Below, one piece after another: positions 7,975 through 15,986 of a stretch of 64,000 nucleotides of DNA (positions are counted from its first letter, which is position 1; every line of letters starts with the position of its first letter). A model generated the notes under the pieces. The model saw nothing but the letters and a program-made list of their open reading frames with translations, did not search any database and was not told the origin of the DNA. The DNA lies in NCBI GenBank assembly GCA_963826505.1, contig CAWGXG010000007.1, forward strand, positions 1,116,001 through 1,180,000, in the 5' to 3' direction. A program made the translations under genes and the position numbers. Source of the stretch: CAWGXG01 sp963826505. Its GTDB lineage: Bacteria > Chloroflexota > Anaerolineae > Aggregatilineales > Aggregatilineaceae.

Positions 7975-9411
7975 ATGAAAAATGGGTTGGGGATACAGGC
8001 CAAGGTCGTGCTCGTTTTCGCTACGGTAACTTTGGTCGGCGGAATGGCCTTGTTCGTCACGGCGGGCTGGCAGCTTCAGGGCGCGACGCTGGCCTTTTAT
8101 GAGCACGACGTCCAGACGGCGGCGCTCAGCCTGGCCAATGGGCTGGCCGAGCCGATGGGAGAAGGCGATTCCGAACGGGCAAACACGGCCACGCTGCAAA
8201 CGATACTCGAACGCAATCGCGGTAATTCAAAAATGACCTTTACCATTCTTGATACGTCACTTCGCGTCCTGGCCAGCACCGAAAGCCCACTCTTCCCGTT
8301 GAATGAGCGGCTCCCTGCCACACCGGAACTGACGGCCGCCCTGAATGGCAGCGCGGCGCATGTCATCCGTAGCAGCGAAACGGGCGAAAAACGCACCTAT
8401 GTGGCGGTTCCTATTCTCAATGAGTCGCGCGTGGCCGGGGTGCTGCGCGCGTCTGCCCCGATGGCGACCGCTTACGCCCAGGCACGTCAAAAATGGGCCG
8501 AGTTGGGCATAGTGGCCGTGCCGATCGTCTTGCTGACGGTGGCGGCGGGCTTGTGGCTGGGGCGCGCGCTGACGCGTCCCATCCAGCAATTACACCTGTC
8601 GGCGCTGCGTATTGCCGATGGCGCGTTTGACGAGCGCGTGACCGTCGAAAGCCGGGACGAGATCGGCCAGTTGGGGCACACCTTCAATTTCATGGTCGAG
8701 CGAATTAACGCGCTATTGGCGACACAGCGCAGTTTTGTGTCGAACGCGGCCCACGAGCTGCGCTCGCCGTTGATGAGTCTCAAGCTGCGCATCGAAGCCC
8801 TGCAAGACCCGGCGCTGGGCGGCGATCAGCGCGCGACCTACCTGGTCGATCTGTCGAAAGAAATCGACCACATGAGCACATTGATCGGGCAGTTGCTCGT
8901 GCTGGCACGCCTCGACGAGGGCCGTCACCAAACGGGCGAGCCGCCCGGCGACATCGTCGCGTTTTTCCAGGATAGCGCCCGCACATGGCGCATCCGTGCC
9001 CAGGGAGTCGGGCTGAGCTTTGATGCCGATATTCCCGCCGTGCTGCCCGATCTGCCCGTCGCGGCCAGCGATCTCCAGATCGTGCTGGATAACCTGATCG
9101 GCAATGCGACCAAGTATACGCCTTCTGGGGGGAATATCTGGCTGACCGTGCGCAGTGATGACCGGTCGCGGACCTTGCGCGTCACGGTGAGAGATAATGG
9201 GGAAGGCTTCAGCGCGGAGGATCAAATCACGCTGTTTGGACGCTTTGCGCGGCTGTCGCGCGTCCGTGACCGGGAAATCCCCGGTACAGGCTTGGGGCTG
9301 GCGATTGTCAAAGCAGTCTTGGGACAATATGGCGGGACCATCACCGCTCATAGTGATGGTCCCCAACAGGGTGCCACGTTCGAAGTGATCTTTCCGCTGG
9401 CGGCGCTATGA
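7975..9411 (+). CDS. Sensor histidine kinase (HAMP, HisKA, HATPase)
   Basis: A 478-residue membrane kinase. One helix (about 9-31), an extracytoplasmic sensor region of about 140 residues, a second helix (about 175-197), HAMP (198-250), then the H-box with phospho-acceptor His260 (NAAHELRSPLMSL). The ATP-binding domain shows the N-box around Asn373/Asn377 (LDNLIGNATKYT), the G1 motif DNGEGF at 408 and GTGLGLAIVK at 437. All catalytic motifs are present. The kinase shares an operon with the preceding regulator. It ends 10 bases before the convergent ferric-reductase-like gene. Confidence 0.95.
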   Translation: MKNGLGIQAKVVLVFATVTLVGGMALFVTAGWQLQGATLAFYEHDVQTAALSLANGLAEPMGEGDSERANTATLQTILERNRGNSKMTFTILDTSLRVLASTESPLFPLNERLPATPELTAALNGSAAHVIRSSETGEKRTYVAVPILNESRVAGVLRASAPMATAYAQARQKWAELGIVAVPIVLLTVAAGLWLGRALTRPIQQLHLSALRIADGAFDERVTVESRDEIGQLGHTFNFMVERINALLATQRSFVSNAAHELRSPLMSLKLRIEALQDPALGGDQRATYLVDLSKEIDHMSTLIGQLLVLARLDEGRHQTGEPPGDIVAFFQDSARTWRIRAQGVGLSFDADIPAVLPDLPVAASDLQIVLDNLIGNATKYTPSGGNIWLTVRSDDRSRTLRVTVRDNGEGFSAEDQITLFGRFARLSRVRDREIPGTGLGLAIVKAVLGQYGGTITAHSDGPQQGATFEVIFPLAAL

Positions 9412-9421
9412 TGGGCGATGG

Positions 9422-10132
9422 CTAACGTGCCGGAAACTGATTCGCCGCGCGAGGTCTGGGAATGGGGCGCTCCGCTTTTCTTTTATCCGCCAGACGCTTG
9501 GCGTTGATGCGATAGCCCAGCAGCACGAAGGTGATCAGCACGCTGACTCCAAACAGCAGACGGAATCCCAGATTCGTCGCGTCGGTCCCAGCGGTCAGCC
9601 CGTGAATGGTGATGAGCAGGAAGGCCACATAGCTGGTGTAGTGCAAGATTTTCCAGGCGCGATGACTGAACAGCTGTTTCTTGAGCGCAAAGCTGGGCGT
9701 GACGACGACCAGGATCCAGAAGCCCAACACGCCTAACCCGGCGGCCACCGGGCGGTAGGGACCGACGAACGGCACGACTATATCCGTGATGCGGTAGTGG
9801 AAGTAGCTGTCAAACAGCAGCAGAAAGCCGTGCAACCCGCCGAAAGCCAGACCCAGCCACGAGATCGTGGTGTGAATCAGCATAGTGAGCGGCCCTGGAG
9901 ACCAGTTTTTGATCGCGCTGGTGCTCAACGCTATGCCCCAGATTACGGACAGCGTGACCAGGATGTAACCGGTGATGCCGGAGCCCCGCACCAGATACCA
10001 GGACAATTTGCTGTCGTGCAGCGAAAGGCCCGAAAACATGCCATGACTGAGCAGCCAGCTCGCTGACAGAATTACAACTACCACACTGAAAGCCAGTGAC
10101 AGGCCATCCATCCAGTGCGATTCGTGGTCCAT
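9422..10132 (-). CDS. Ferric-reductase-like transmembrane protein
   Basis: A 236-residue integral membrane protein with about six helices and the ferric-reductase-like (FRD/YedZ-like) layout. Two histidine pairs suited to haem binding are visible: MLIHTTIS with GGLHGFLL in one part and HRAWKILHYTS with ITIHGLTAG later. There is no C-terminal FAD/NADPH domain, so it should be a haem relay passing electrons across the membrane. It is the last gene of a four-gene minus-strand operon with an ApbE flavin transferase and two exported proteins, which suggests a route from membrane haem to an extracytoplasmic flavin or cofactor. MsrQ-like function is unlikely because no MsrP-type gene is adjacent. 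Confidence 0.82.
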   Translation of the reverse strand: MDHESHWMDGLSLAFSVVVVILSASWLLSHGMFSGLSLHDSKLSWYLVRGSGITGYILVTLSVIWGIALSTSAIKNWSPGPLTMLIHTTISWLGLAFGGLHGFLLLFDSYFHYRITDIVVPFVGPYRPVAAGLGVLGFWILVVVTPSFALKKQLFSHRAWKILHYTSYVAFLLITIHGLTAGTDATNLGFRLLFGVSVLITFVLLGYRINAKRLADKRKAERPIPRPRAANQFPAR

Positions 10133-10196
10133 TGTGTTCTCCCTCTAATGGTTGTTACTTTGTGACGGTGTTGCGGCGTGACGCGCTGCCAAATTC

Positions 10197-10225
10197 CGCG
10201 GGAGGGACGTAGCGCCCCTCCCGCG
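10197..10225 (-). other. Intercistronic hairpin before the ferric-reductase-like gene
   Basis: CGCGGGAGGG (10197-10206) and CCCTCCCGCG (10216-10225) make a perfect 10-bp stem with a 9-base loop, just past the SH3 protein gene in the minus-strand transcript. No strong T run follows, so it probably acts as an attenuator or 3' stabiliser lowering expression of the last gene. Confidence 0.5.
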
Positions 10226-10250
10226 TGACCCAGTGGTGGATGGGCTGGGT

Positions 10251-11363
10251 TTAGTCGTCGTGTTCGCGGCCTTCGTGTTCTTCGCCGAAGAAATTCGAGC
10301 TACCGGCGGAAGCGACTGCAGACGGCTGTTGGATCGTGACCTGCGGGCTCGATGCGTCAAGGGGAGCAATGTTGTAGACGGCCAGATTACCGCAGTTGCC
10401 GCTCAGCGTGCCGGTGGTGGCGGACATCCAGGCCGACGTGGAACCGTCGCCGATGACCAGCCACGAACCGTCAGGTGTCGTGCCGCCGACCGGGTACTGC
10501 TCGTTGCGGAAGCCGTAGTCGAGCACGGTGTAGCCAGTGCCGGGGCCGCTGCGCAGATTGACGGACGCGACATTGACGGTGGCCATGCAGGTCTGCGTGC
10601 TGACACCGGTTACTTGCGGAGTATTGCTCGTAGACGCCATGACCAGGCTCGCCAGATCGCTGGGTTGGGATGCGTTCACCTGCAGGTTAGCCAGCGTGGT
10701 TTGCTGGGGATTGCCGTTCAGCAATGTGACCTGGTAGTCGCCACCGTCGAGCGTCAGTTTCAGCCCGTCGAACGCGCCGCCGTAGAGCGTCGCGACAACC
10801 TGCTGGTTGGCGTCAATGACCTGCGCGGTGACCGGGGCCGCCGGGAAGGTGGCCGTCAGCGTGCCGGTAGTGTTGGCCGGGATGCTGACCGGGACGACTT
10901 GCGACGGAGTCACGCCGGAGAGGGGCAGATCAATGGACTGCGCGGTTGTCAGCGGCTGCGCGGTACTGGTCACCAGGAGGGTTTGCCCCACCGGGCTGAG
11001 ATCGGCTTGCGAGTTGACCCGCACGTACGCTGTGTCCACGCCGAGCAAGCGCTCTATGCTCAGCGTGTATGAACCGCCCGCCGGAGACATGCGCAGCTCA
11101 AGCCCATGGACGCGGGCGTCCGCCATTTCAAACACAACCTGCCCGGAACTATCTGTCACAAGGACTGCCGCCTGCGCGATTTCGAGTGTTACGGTACCCG
11201 CGGTGCCGGGCGCTGGCGTGATGACGATATCGATCCCCGGCGTGGCGTTGTTTAGTGTGATTACATCGCTAGCGCCACTGCCGCCTTGTGCAAACGCGGC
11301 TTGCGCGGTGACCAGGCTGGCGATCACGAGAACCAGGACGGCTGCATAGTGTTTCGTCTTCAT
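10251..11363 (-). CDS. Exported protein with C-terminal SH3 domain
   Basis: A 370-residue protein. The start is set at 11363 because it follows an AAGGAGT ribosome-binding site and opens directly into a signal peptide (MKTKHYAAVL to TAQAAFAQ); an in-frame start at 11429 would put 22 polar residues ahead of it. The central part (about 40-250) is beta-rich, low in charge and looks like repeated bacterial-Ig-type or pre-peptidase-like modules. A bacterial SH3 domain lies near 255-320 (VNVASVNLRSGPGTGYTVLD). It ends in an acidic, Gly/His-rich tail. Its operon partners are ApbE and a haem membrane protein. I found no convincing ApbE flavinylation motif in it, so its role in electron transfer is unproven. 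Confidence 0.75.
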   Translation of the reverse strand: MKTKHYAAVLVLVIASLVTAQAAFAQGGSGASDVITLNNATPGIDIVITPAPGTAGTVTLEIAQAAVLVTDSSGQVVFEMADARVHGLELRMSPAGGSYTLSIERLLGVDTAYVRVNSQADLSPVGQTLLVTSTAQPLTTAQSIDLPLSGVTPSQVVPVSIPANTTGTLTATFPAAPVTAQVIDANQQVVATLYGGAFDGLKLTLDGGDYQVTLLNGNPQQTTLANLQVNASQPSDLASLVMASTSNTPQVTGVSTQTCMATVNVASVNLRSGPGTGYTVLDYGFRNEQYPVGGTTPDGSWLVIGDGSTSAWMSATTGTLSGNCGNLAVYNIAPLDASSPQVTIQQPSAVASAGSSNFFGEEHEGREHDD

Positions 11364-11400
11364 GTGTTTGCTTACTCCTTGAGAGGGTCTGTTGGGGAAG

Positions 11401-12354
11401 TCAGACCGTCGCGACCATGTGCGATTCAAAATCAGAGGTGGCCAGGACCGCGCGATCGCGGCGTACTACCAGCGCGGCGTGCTGGGGCTGGCGGTTGATC
11501 CACTCCAGGCCCGCGGTGCTGCCCAACAGGATCAATGCTTTGGTATAGCCTTCGGCCAGGGCTGCGTCGGGGTGGATTACCGTCGCGGCCAGGATATCGG
11601 TCTCCGCGGGTTGGCCTGTGCGCGGATCGATCAGGTGGTGGCGTTGTTGGCCGCCCTGCGTCCAGCGCCGGAAGTCGATCCCGCTGGTAGCGACGGCGAC
11701 ATCGGTCACTGCGACGGCGGCGACTGGCGGCATATCGTCACTGGCAGGCCCTGGCTCTGAGACGCCGACCAACCAGCCTGGACGGCCTGCCGGTGCACCG
11801 CGGGCGACCAGATCGCCCCCGGCATCGACCAGGCACGGTCCGTGTGGGGCCAGCCGGTTGGCGATCTGTTCTGCCGTCCAACCCTTGCCCGTGCCACCCA
11901 GGTCAATCTGAGCACCGGGAGGCAGCCGGATGGCGCTGTGCTTCGGCTTGATATCGATGCCAGCCCAGTCGGGCACCAGCGTCGCGAACTGCGCGGCGCT
12001 GCCGGCGTCTGCCACCTGATCCCATTCTTCGAAGCTGCGCGTGTACCCGGCTGCGAGCAGGGCTTCCAGCACCAGCGGGTTATACAGCCCCGCCGTGAGT
12101 TGAGCCGCCTGCCGCGCTTTGACCACGGCTTGCAGCAGGGTGTCGCTGACCGACACCCATTTGCCGCTGCGGGCGTTGAGGCGGCTCAGCTCGCTGGTGG
12201 GACGGAAACGCGATAGGGCGGCTTCGATGGCTTCGACCCAGCCCGGTACCTGTTGCAACAGGGCTTCGCCATCGTCCGAGGTTTCCAGCCAGATGTTAAA
12301 CTGGGAACCCATCGCGCGAAACGCGATCGCGTATAACGTGGCTGGCTGGGTCAT
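11401..12354 (-). CDS. apbE: FAD:protein FMN transferase (ApbE family)
   Basis: A 317-residue ApbE-family protein that attaches FMN through a phosphoester to Thr/Ser of exported redox proteins. Family landmarks: AFRAMGSQFNIWL near the N-terminus, QIDLGGTGKGWTAEQIA, VDAGGDLVARG, and HHLIDPRTGQPAETD with the metal-binding Asp region. Unlike many ApbE proteins it has no obvious signal peptide or lipobox from the chosen ATG, so it may act inside the cell or have lost export. Its ATG overlaps the stop of the upstream small exported protein (ATGA), and the SH3 protein follows 37 bases downstream, giving a tightly linked operon with the ferric-reductase-like gene. Confidence 0.92.
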   Translation of the reverse strand: MTQPATLYAIAFRAMGSQFNIWLETSDDGEALLQQVPGWVEAIEAALSRFRPTSELSRLNARSGKWVSVSDTLLQAVVKARQAAQLTAGLYNPLVLEALLAAGYTRSFEEWDQVADAGSAAQFATLVPDWAGIDIKPKHSAIRLPPGAQIDLGGTGKGWTAEQIANRLAPHGPCLVDAGGDLVARGAPAGRPGWLVGVSEPGPASDDMPPVAAVAVTDVAVATSGIDFRRWTQGGQQRHHLIDPRTGQPAETDILAATVIHPDAALAEGYTKALILLGSTAGLEWINRQPQHAALVVRRDRAVLATSDFESHMVATV

Positions 12355-12803
12355 CGGGACGACCTTGTGCGAATGCGGACCGGCGCGCTGTACCGCGTCG
12401 TGGTGTTCTGTGTCTGTACAGTGACGGCGGATGGCGGGGCGATCTGCACGGCCGACGGCGGTTGGATAGCTGATGCGGTGGTAGAAGCCGTCTGGTTGTT
12501 CGAAGATGTATTCGTCATCGCGCTTTGGCCCGGATGACGCAAAATGGTGATGTTGGGCGCTGCGTAGACCGTGGCCACAGACGGATCGTTTGTGGCGGTC
12601 GAAGCCAGCAGCGGCAGATGTTGGGCATTATCAGCCAGCAGCAGATTCGCCATAGCGGCTACATCGGTGTTGGGTGAGGCTGCGGCCTGATTGTCGAGCG
12701 CGGCTAAGCTCTGCGCGCCGATAATGGCGGCGAGCGTGCTGCCCGTAACGAGTGATAACCGAACAGCGAACTTTCTGGTTGAGGTCATTTTTGTAGGTGG
12801 CAT
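12351..12803 (-). CDS. Small exported protein of unknown function
   Basis: A 150-residue protein that I do not recognise. The start at 12803 follows GGAGG; a longer in-frame start (12860) has no such site. The N-terminus has a basic stretch and a hydrophobic segment (FAVRLSLVTGSTLAAIIGAQ), so it is exported or membrane anchored. The rest is low-complexity, rich in Ala, Thr, Asn, Ser and Pro, and ends with the basic RIRTRSSR. No cysteines or haem motifs are visible. It is the first gene of the minus-strand redox operon and is coupled to apbE by a 4-base overlap. A role as the flavin or electron carrier of this system is possible but not shown. Confidence 0.6.
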   Translation of the reverse strand: MPPTKMTSTRKFAVRLSLVTGSTLAAIIGAQSLAALDNQAAASPNTDVAAMANLLLADNAQHLPLLASTATNDPSVATVYAAPNITILRHPGQSAMTNTSSNNQTASTTASAIQPPSAVQIAPPSAVTVQTQNTTTRYSAPVRIRTRSSR

Positions 12804-12875
12804 TGAATGTTGCCCTCCTTGTATGCGATAGTGAAATGATAAAGGCAAAGGTCGGATCATGTTTTAACGTCACCT

Positions 12876-12903
12876 CAAATCTGACTTAAATCCAACTTAA
12901 ATC
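12876..12903. promoter_or_regulatory. Three direct repeats with 11-bp period, candidate OmpR-type site
   Basis: CAAATC at 12876-12881, then ACTTAAATC at 12884-12892 and again at 12895-12903. The AATC ends fall at 12881, 12892 and 12903, exactly 11 bp apart. This is the geometry bound by OmpR/PhoB-family regulators. The site lies between the divergent starts of the redox operon (12803, minus) and the VIT gene (13011, plus). The nearest such regulator is encoded at 7276. Confidence 0.5.
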
Positions 12904-13010
12904 AACGAATTTTGATTGATTTCAAGCTGTCTCTGGCGCGATTTGGGGCGATAATGGGCATGGAATGCAGGGGATGGACGCCCTTGTACGCACCGGTGAG
13001 GCGGAAAATT

Positions 13011-13703
13011 ATGGCACAACAACAGCATCGCGAACGGCATTTTATGGCATCCGACATCGTGCGCGACATCGTGATCGGCATGTCGGATGGGTTGACGGTC
13101 CCGTTTGCTATCGCGGCGGGTATGTCCGGGGCATCCGTGGCCGCCCGGATTGTGATCACGGCTGGGGTGGCGGAGATCGTCGCTGGGTCAATCTCGATGG
13201 GGTTAGGCGGTTACCTGGCAGGCCGGACCGATGTCGAACATTATGAGGCAGAGGAACAGCGCGAAGTGCAGGAAACTGAAGATGTCCCGGATATCGAGGC
13301 CCAGGAAGTGGTCGACATCCTGCGCGATTTTGGGCTGGACCAGGATCAAAGCGTGTCAGTCGTCGAGGCGCTGCGCAAAGATCGGAATAAGTGGGTCGAT
13401 TTCATGATGCGCTTTGAATTGGGGTTGGAGCGGCCCGATCCCCGGCGTGCCATGCAGAGCGCGCTGACCATTGCCGGATCGTATGCGATTTCGGGGTTCA
13501 TCCCGCTGGCACCCTATATGCTGGTGAGTTCGGTGTCGTCTGCCCTGTACGTGTCGGTGCTGGTGACGCTGCTGGCGCTGTTCGTGTTCGGATTCGTCAA
13601 AGGGCGCGTGACCGGGTTGGATGCCTTCAAGTCCGGCTGGCAGACGATGCTGATCGGGGGCGTCGCAGCGGGGACGGCGTTTGCCGTCGCGCGCGTCATT
13701 TAA
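13011..13703 (+). CDS. VIT1/CCC1-family metal transporter
   Basis: A 230-residue membrane protein of the VIT/CCC1 family, which moves Fe2+ or Mn2+ by proton exchange. The first helix has SDIVRDIVIGMSDGLTVPFA, the family hallmark, followed by GSISMGLGGYLAGRTDVEHY. A cytosolic acidic segment (about 75-130, rich in Glu/Asp) corresponds to the metal-binding region, and three further helices follow. ATG 13011 is preferred because GAGG precedes it; an in-frame start at 12912 would add 33 residues unlike the family. It is divergent from the redox operon and close to a ferric-reductase-like gene, so iron handling is a reasonable but inferred theme. Confidence 0.88.
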   Translation: MAQQQHRERHFMASDIVRDIVIGMSDGLTVPFAIAAGMSGASVAARIVITAGVAEIVAGSISMGLGGYLAGRTDVEHYEAEEQREVQETEDVPDIEAQEVVDILRDFGLDQDQSVSVVEALRKDRNKWVDFMMRFELGLERPDPRRAMQSALTIAGSYAISGFIPLAPYMLVSSVSSALYVSVLVTLLALFVFGFVKGRVTGLDAFKSGWQTMLIGGVAAGTAFAVARVI

Positions 13704-13724
13704 TGGTAACGCCCATGCTGTGCA

Positions 13725-14819
13725 CTACTCGACCCATTCGACGCAGCCGGTGCAGCGCGTATCATAGCCGCCGATGGTCCGGATCGCGATCTGGGCGGCG
13801 TCCGTGGGGAGCCACTCGGCCAAACGCTGAATCGCGACCGACGACCATATTTCCGCCGGGATGACGAGATCGTAACGTTCGGTCGTGAGGCTGACGAAAT
13901 CCAGCCCATAGGTGAGCGCTGCTGCCTCGATGCCCAGTCCTACATCGGCCTGACCTCCGGCCACGGCGCGCGCGATCTCCGCATGGGTCGTTGCGCGTTC
14001 TTCGTAACCGGTGACCTGCTCCGGCGAGATACCCAGCCCGCGCAAGCGCGCGTCCAGCCAGACGCGCGTGCCCGCGCCGGACTGGCGGTTGATGAAGCGC
14101 AGCTCTGGTCGCGTGAGGTCGTGCAGATCGGTGATGTCCGCCGGGTTGCCGCGCGCGACGATCAGCCCCAGGCGACGGTGCGCGAGCGTCAGCAGTGCGA
14201 CGCGCCGCCCCGGCAGCAAGCGCTGGACAAACGGCCGGTTGTAGCTGTTGGACTCTTCATCCCACAGGTGGCTGCCGGCGATCTCCGCCCGGTGTTCCGC
14301 CAGCGCGATCAGGCCGCCCAGACTGCCCGCGAAGCTGACATGCAGGGCGAAACCGGGCACAAGTTCGCCCAGCCGCGCGGCGATCAGCGAGATGGCCGGA
14401 TCGTGGCTGCCCACAAAGCGCAGCGTGTCGGCGGGCAGGGCGGTGGGCTGTGCTGCCACCGCGCGCCAGCGGTCCAACGCCAGCCGGAACGCCTGATCTA
14501 CGTCGTCAGGTGTGTATCCGGCGGCCAGGACTTCAAGCAGAAACGACTCCGCCTTGTTGACCAGCGCCGCCCGGCGCAGCGGTGTAGGCTCTTCGTCGAC
14601 GGTGGACGCCGCCACGCGCGTCCCCTGGCCGGGCCGGCTGATGACCAGACCCTGTTGGGCCAATTCCTGGTAGGCACGCTGGACAGTGCCGGGCGCGCAG
14701 TGCCACTGGTCGGACATTTCGCGGACGGGCGGGAGCTCGTCTCCTTCTTTGAGCTTGCCGTAATAGATCGCCTGGCGGATCGATTCGGCGATCTCATGAT
14801 AAAGCGGTGATGGCGTCAT
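13725..14819 (-). CDS. GntR-type regulator with molybdate/tungstate-binding-like domain
   Basis: A 364-residue fusion. Residues 1-75 are a GntR winged helix (LYHEIAESIRQAIYYGKL and APGTVQRAYQELAQQGLVISRPGQGT). Residues about 135-355 are a periplasmic-binding-protein-like domain of the COG1910 kind, with RFVGSHDPAISL, SFAGSLGGLIAL, FINRQSGAGTRVWLD and GGQADVGLGIEAAA. In this family the domain senses oxyanions such as molybdate. It is transcribed divergently from tupABC, and the palindrome at 14872-14894 overlaps the tupA -35 box, so it probably regulates the tungstate importer according to intracellular tungstate. Direction of control is inferred. Confidence 0.88.
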   Translation of the reverse strand: MTPSPLYHEIAESIRQAIYYGKLKEGDELPPVREMSDQWHCAPGTVQRAYQELAQQGLVISRPGQGTRVAASTVDEEPTPLRRAALVNKAESFLLEVLAAGYTPDDVDQAFRLALDRWRAVAAQPTALPADTLRFVGSHDPAISLIAARLGELVPGFALHVSFAGSLGGLIALAEHRAEIAGSHLWDEESNSYNRPFVQRLLPGRRVALLTLAHRRLGLIVARGNPADITDLHDLTRPELRFINRQSGAGTRVWLDARLRGLGISPEQVTGYEERATTHAEIARAVAGGQADVGLGIEAAALTYGLDFVSLTTERYDLVIPAEIWSSVAIQRLAEWLPTDAAQIAIRTIGGYDTRCTGCVEWVE

Positions 14820-14871
14820 GTGACTTCCTTATCCAGGGGATTCGCGCAAACGGATCATGTTTGCGTGTTAG

Positions 14872-14914
14872 TTGTGTCGTATCAATTGACACAATAGCCA
14901 ATCTGGCTTATACT
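14872..14914 (+). promoter_or_regulatory. tupA promoter with overlapping palindromic operator
   Basis: A near-ideal vegetative promoter: TTGACA at 14886-14891, a 17-base spacer and TATACT at 14909-14914, about 70 bases before the tupA ATG. A palindrome, TTGTGTC (14872-14878) and GACACAA (14888-14894) around 9 bases, overlaps the -35 box. The position fits repression by the divergent GntR-type protein. Confidence 0.75.
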
Positions 14915-14985
14915 CTGCCGCTGATTTTGGGCCCTAACGCCCTGTATCGACCCATTTCCAGAGGAATGCCAGAGGAGCTCGTTTT

Positions 14986-15969
14986 ATGTCGAAACGACTG
15001 CGTTTGTTATTGATCGTTTTCGTCGTCCTGACAAGTATGGCCACCCTGTTGGCGGCGTGCGGGAACGATGACAATAAGAAGACCTCGGAAACAGCCACGC
15101 CCACGGCCGCTCCCGTTGAGGCGACCCCGACGGTTGAAACCGCGACCGAAATGCCTACTGAAATGCCCACGGAGGTACCGACGCAGGCAGCCTCCGGCGA
15201 CACGCAGCGGTTGATCCTGTCGACCACGACCAGTACTTATGACTCTGGACTGCTGGACTATATCCTGCCCGATTTCGAGCAGAAATATAACGTCAAGGTG
15301 GATGTTGTGTCTGTCGGGACCGGGCAGGCGCTGCAATTGGGCGCGAACGGTGACGCCGATGTCGTGCTGGTCCATGCCCGCGCCCAGGAAGATCAATTTG
15401 TCGCGGATGGCGACGGCACCCAGCGTTATGACGTGATGTATAACGACTTCGTCATTCTTGGGCCAGCGTCCGATCCCGCCGGGATCAAGGGCATGACGAG
15501 CGCGGCGGATGCCTTCGCCAAGATCGCCGAGACCAAGAGCTCGTTCGTGTCGCGCGGCGATAACAGCGGCACGAATACCAAGGAAACTGCGATCTGGGCC
15601 GCTGCCAACATCACCCCCAAGGGCGATTGGTACATTTCCGCCGGGCAGGGTATGGGCGCGGTGTTGACCATGAGCGACGAATTATCCGCCTACACTCTTT
15701 CCGACCGCGCGACCTACGTGGCGCGCAAGGCCGAAGGGCTGGCTTTGGAGATTTTGGTGGAAGGCGATACGATCCTATTTAATCCGTATGGTGTGATCCC
15801 CGTAAACCCGGAGAAACATCCGAACGTGAACGCCACGCTTGGCCAGGCATTTGCCGACTGGATCACATCGCTCGACACGCAGACACTGATCGCGAGCTTC
15901 GAAGTGAACGGTCAGCAGTTGTTCACGCCCGATTCTGAGGCATGGCGGGCGGCCCATCCCAGCCAATAA
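14986..15969 (+). CDS. tupA: Tungstate ABC transporter substrate-binding lipoprotein
   Basis: A 327-residue lipoprotein that captures tungstate for import. The signal peptide ends with the lipobox LLAAC, followed by a long Thr/Glu/Pro linker (about 30-68). The mature domain has the TupA signatures: STTTSTYDSGLLDYILP, SVGTGQALQLGANGDADVVLVHA, DFVILGPASDPAG and SRGDNSGTNTKE. AGGAG sits 9 bases before the ATG. It is the first gene of tupABC and is preceded by a clear promoter. It is the only binding protein in the window with a lipobox. Specificity for tungstate over molybdate is inferred from the TupA-type motifs, which differ from ModA. Confidence 0.94.
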   Translation: MSKRLRLLLIVFVVLTSMATLLAACGNDDNKKTSETATPTAAPVEATPTVETATEMPTEMPTEVPTQAASGDTQRLILSTTTSTYDSGLLDYILPDFEQKYNVKVDVVSVGTGQALQLGANGDADVVLVHARAQEDQFVADGDGTQRYDVMYNDFVILGPASDPAGIKGMTSAADAFAKIAETKSSFVSRGDNSGTNTKETAIWAAANITPKGDWYISAGQGMGAVLTMSDELSAYTLSDRATYVARKAEGLALEILVEGDTILFNPYGVIPVNPEKHPNVNATLGQAFADWITSLDTQTLIASFEVNGQQLFTPDSEAWRAAHPSQ

Positions 15970-15986
15970 GCGGGCGGGAGGCATCC

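Noticed and set aside
10251..11363. ApbE flavinylation site in the SH3 protein (SGAS after the signal peptide; DGSTSAW in the SH3 domain)
   Set aside because: The first lacks the upstream Asp and the second lacks the terminal Thr/Ser and lies within a folded SH3 strand, so neither fits the Dxx(S/T)GA(T/S) motif.
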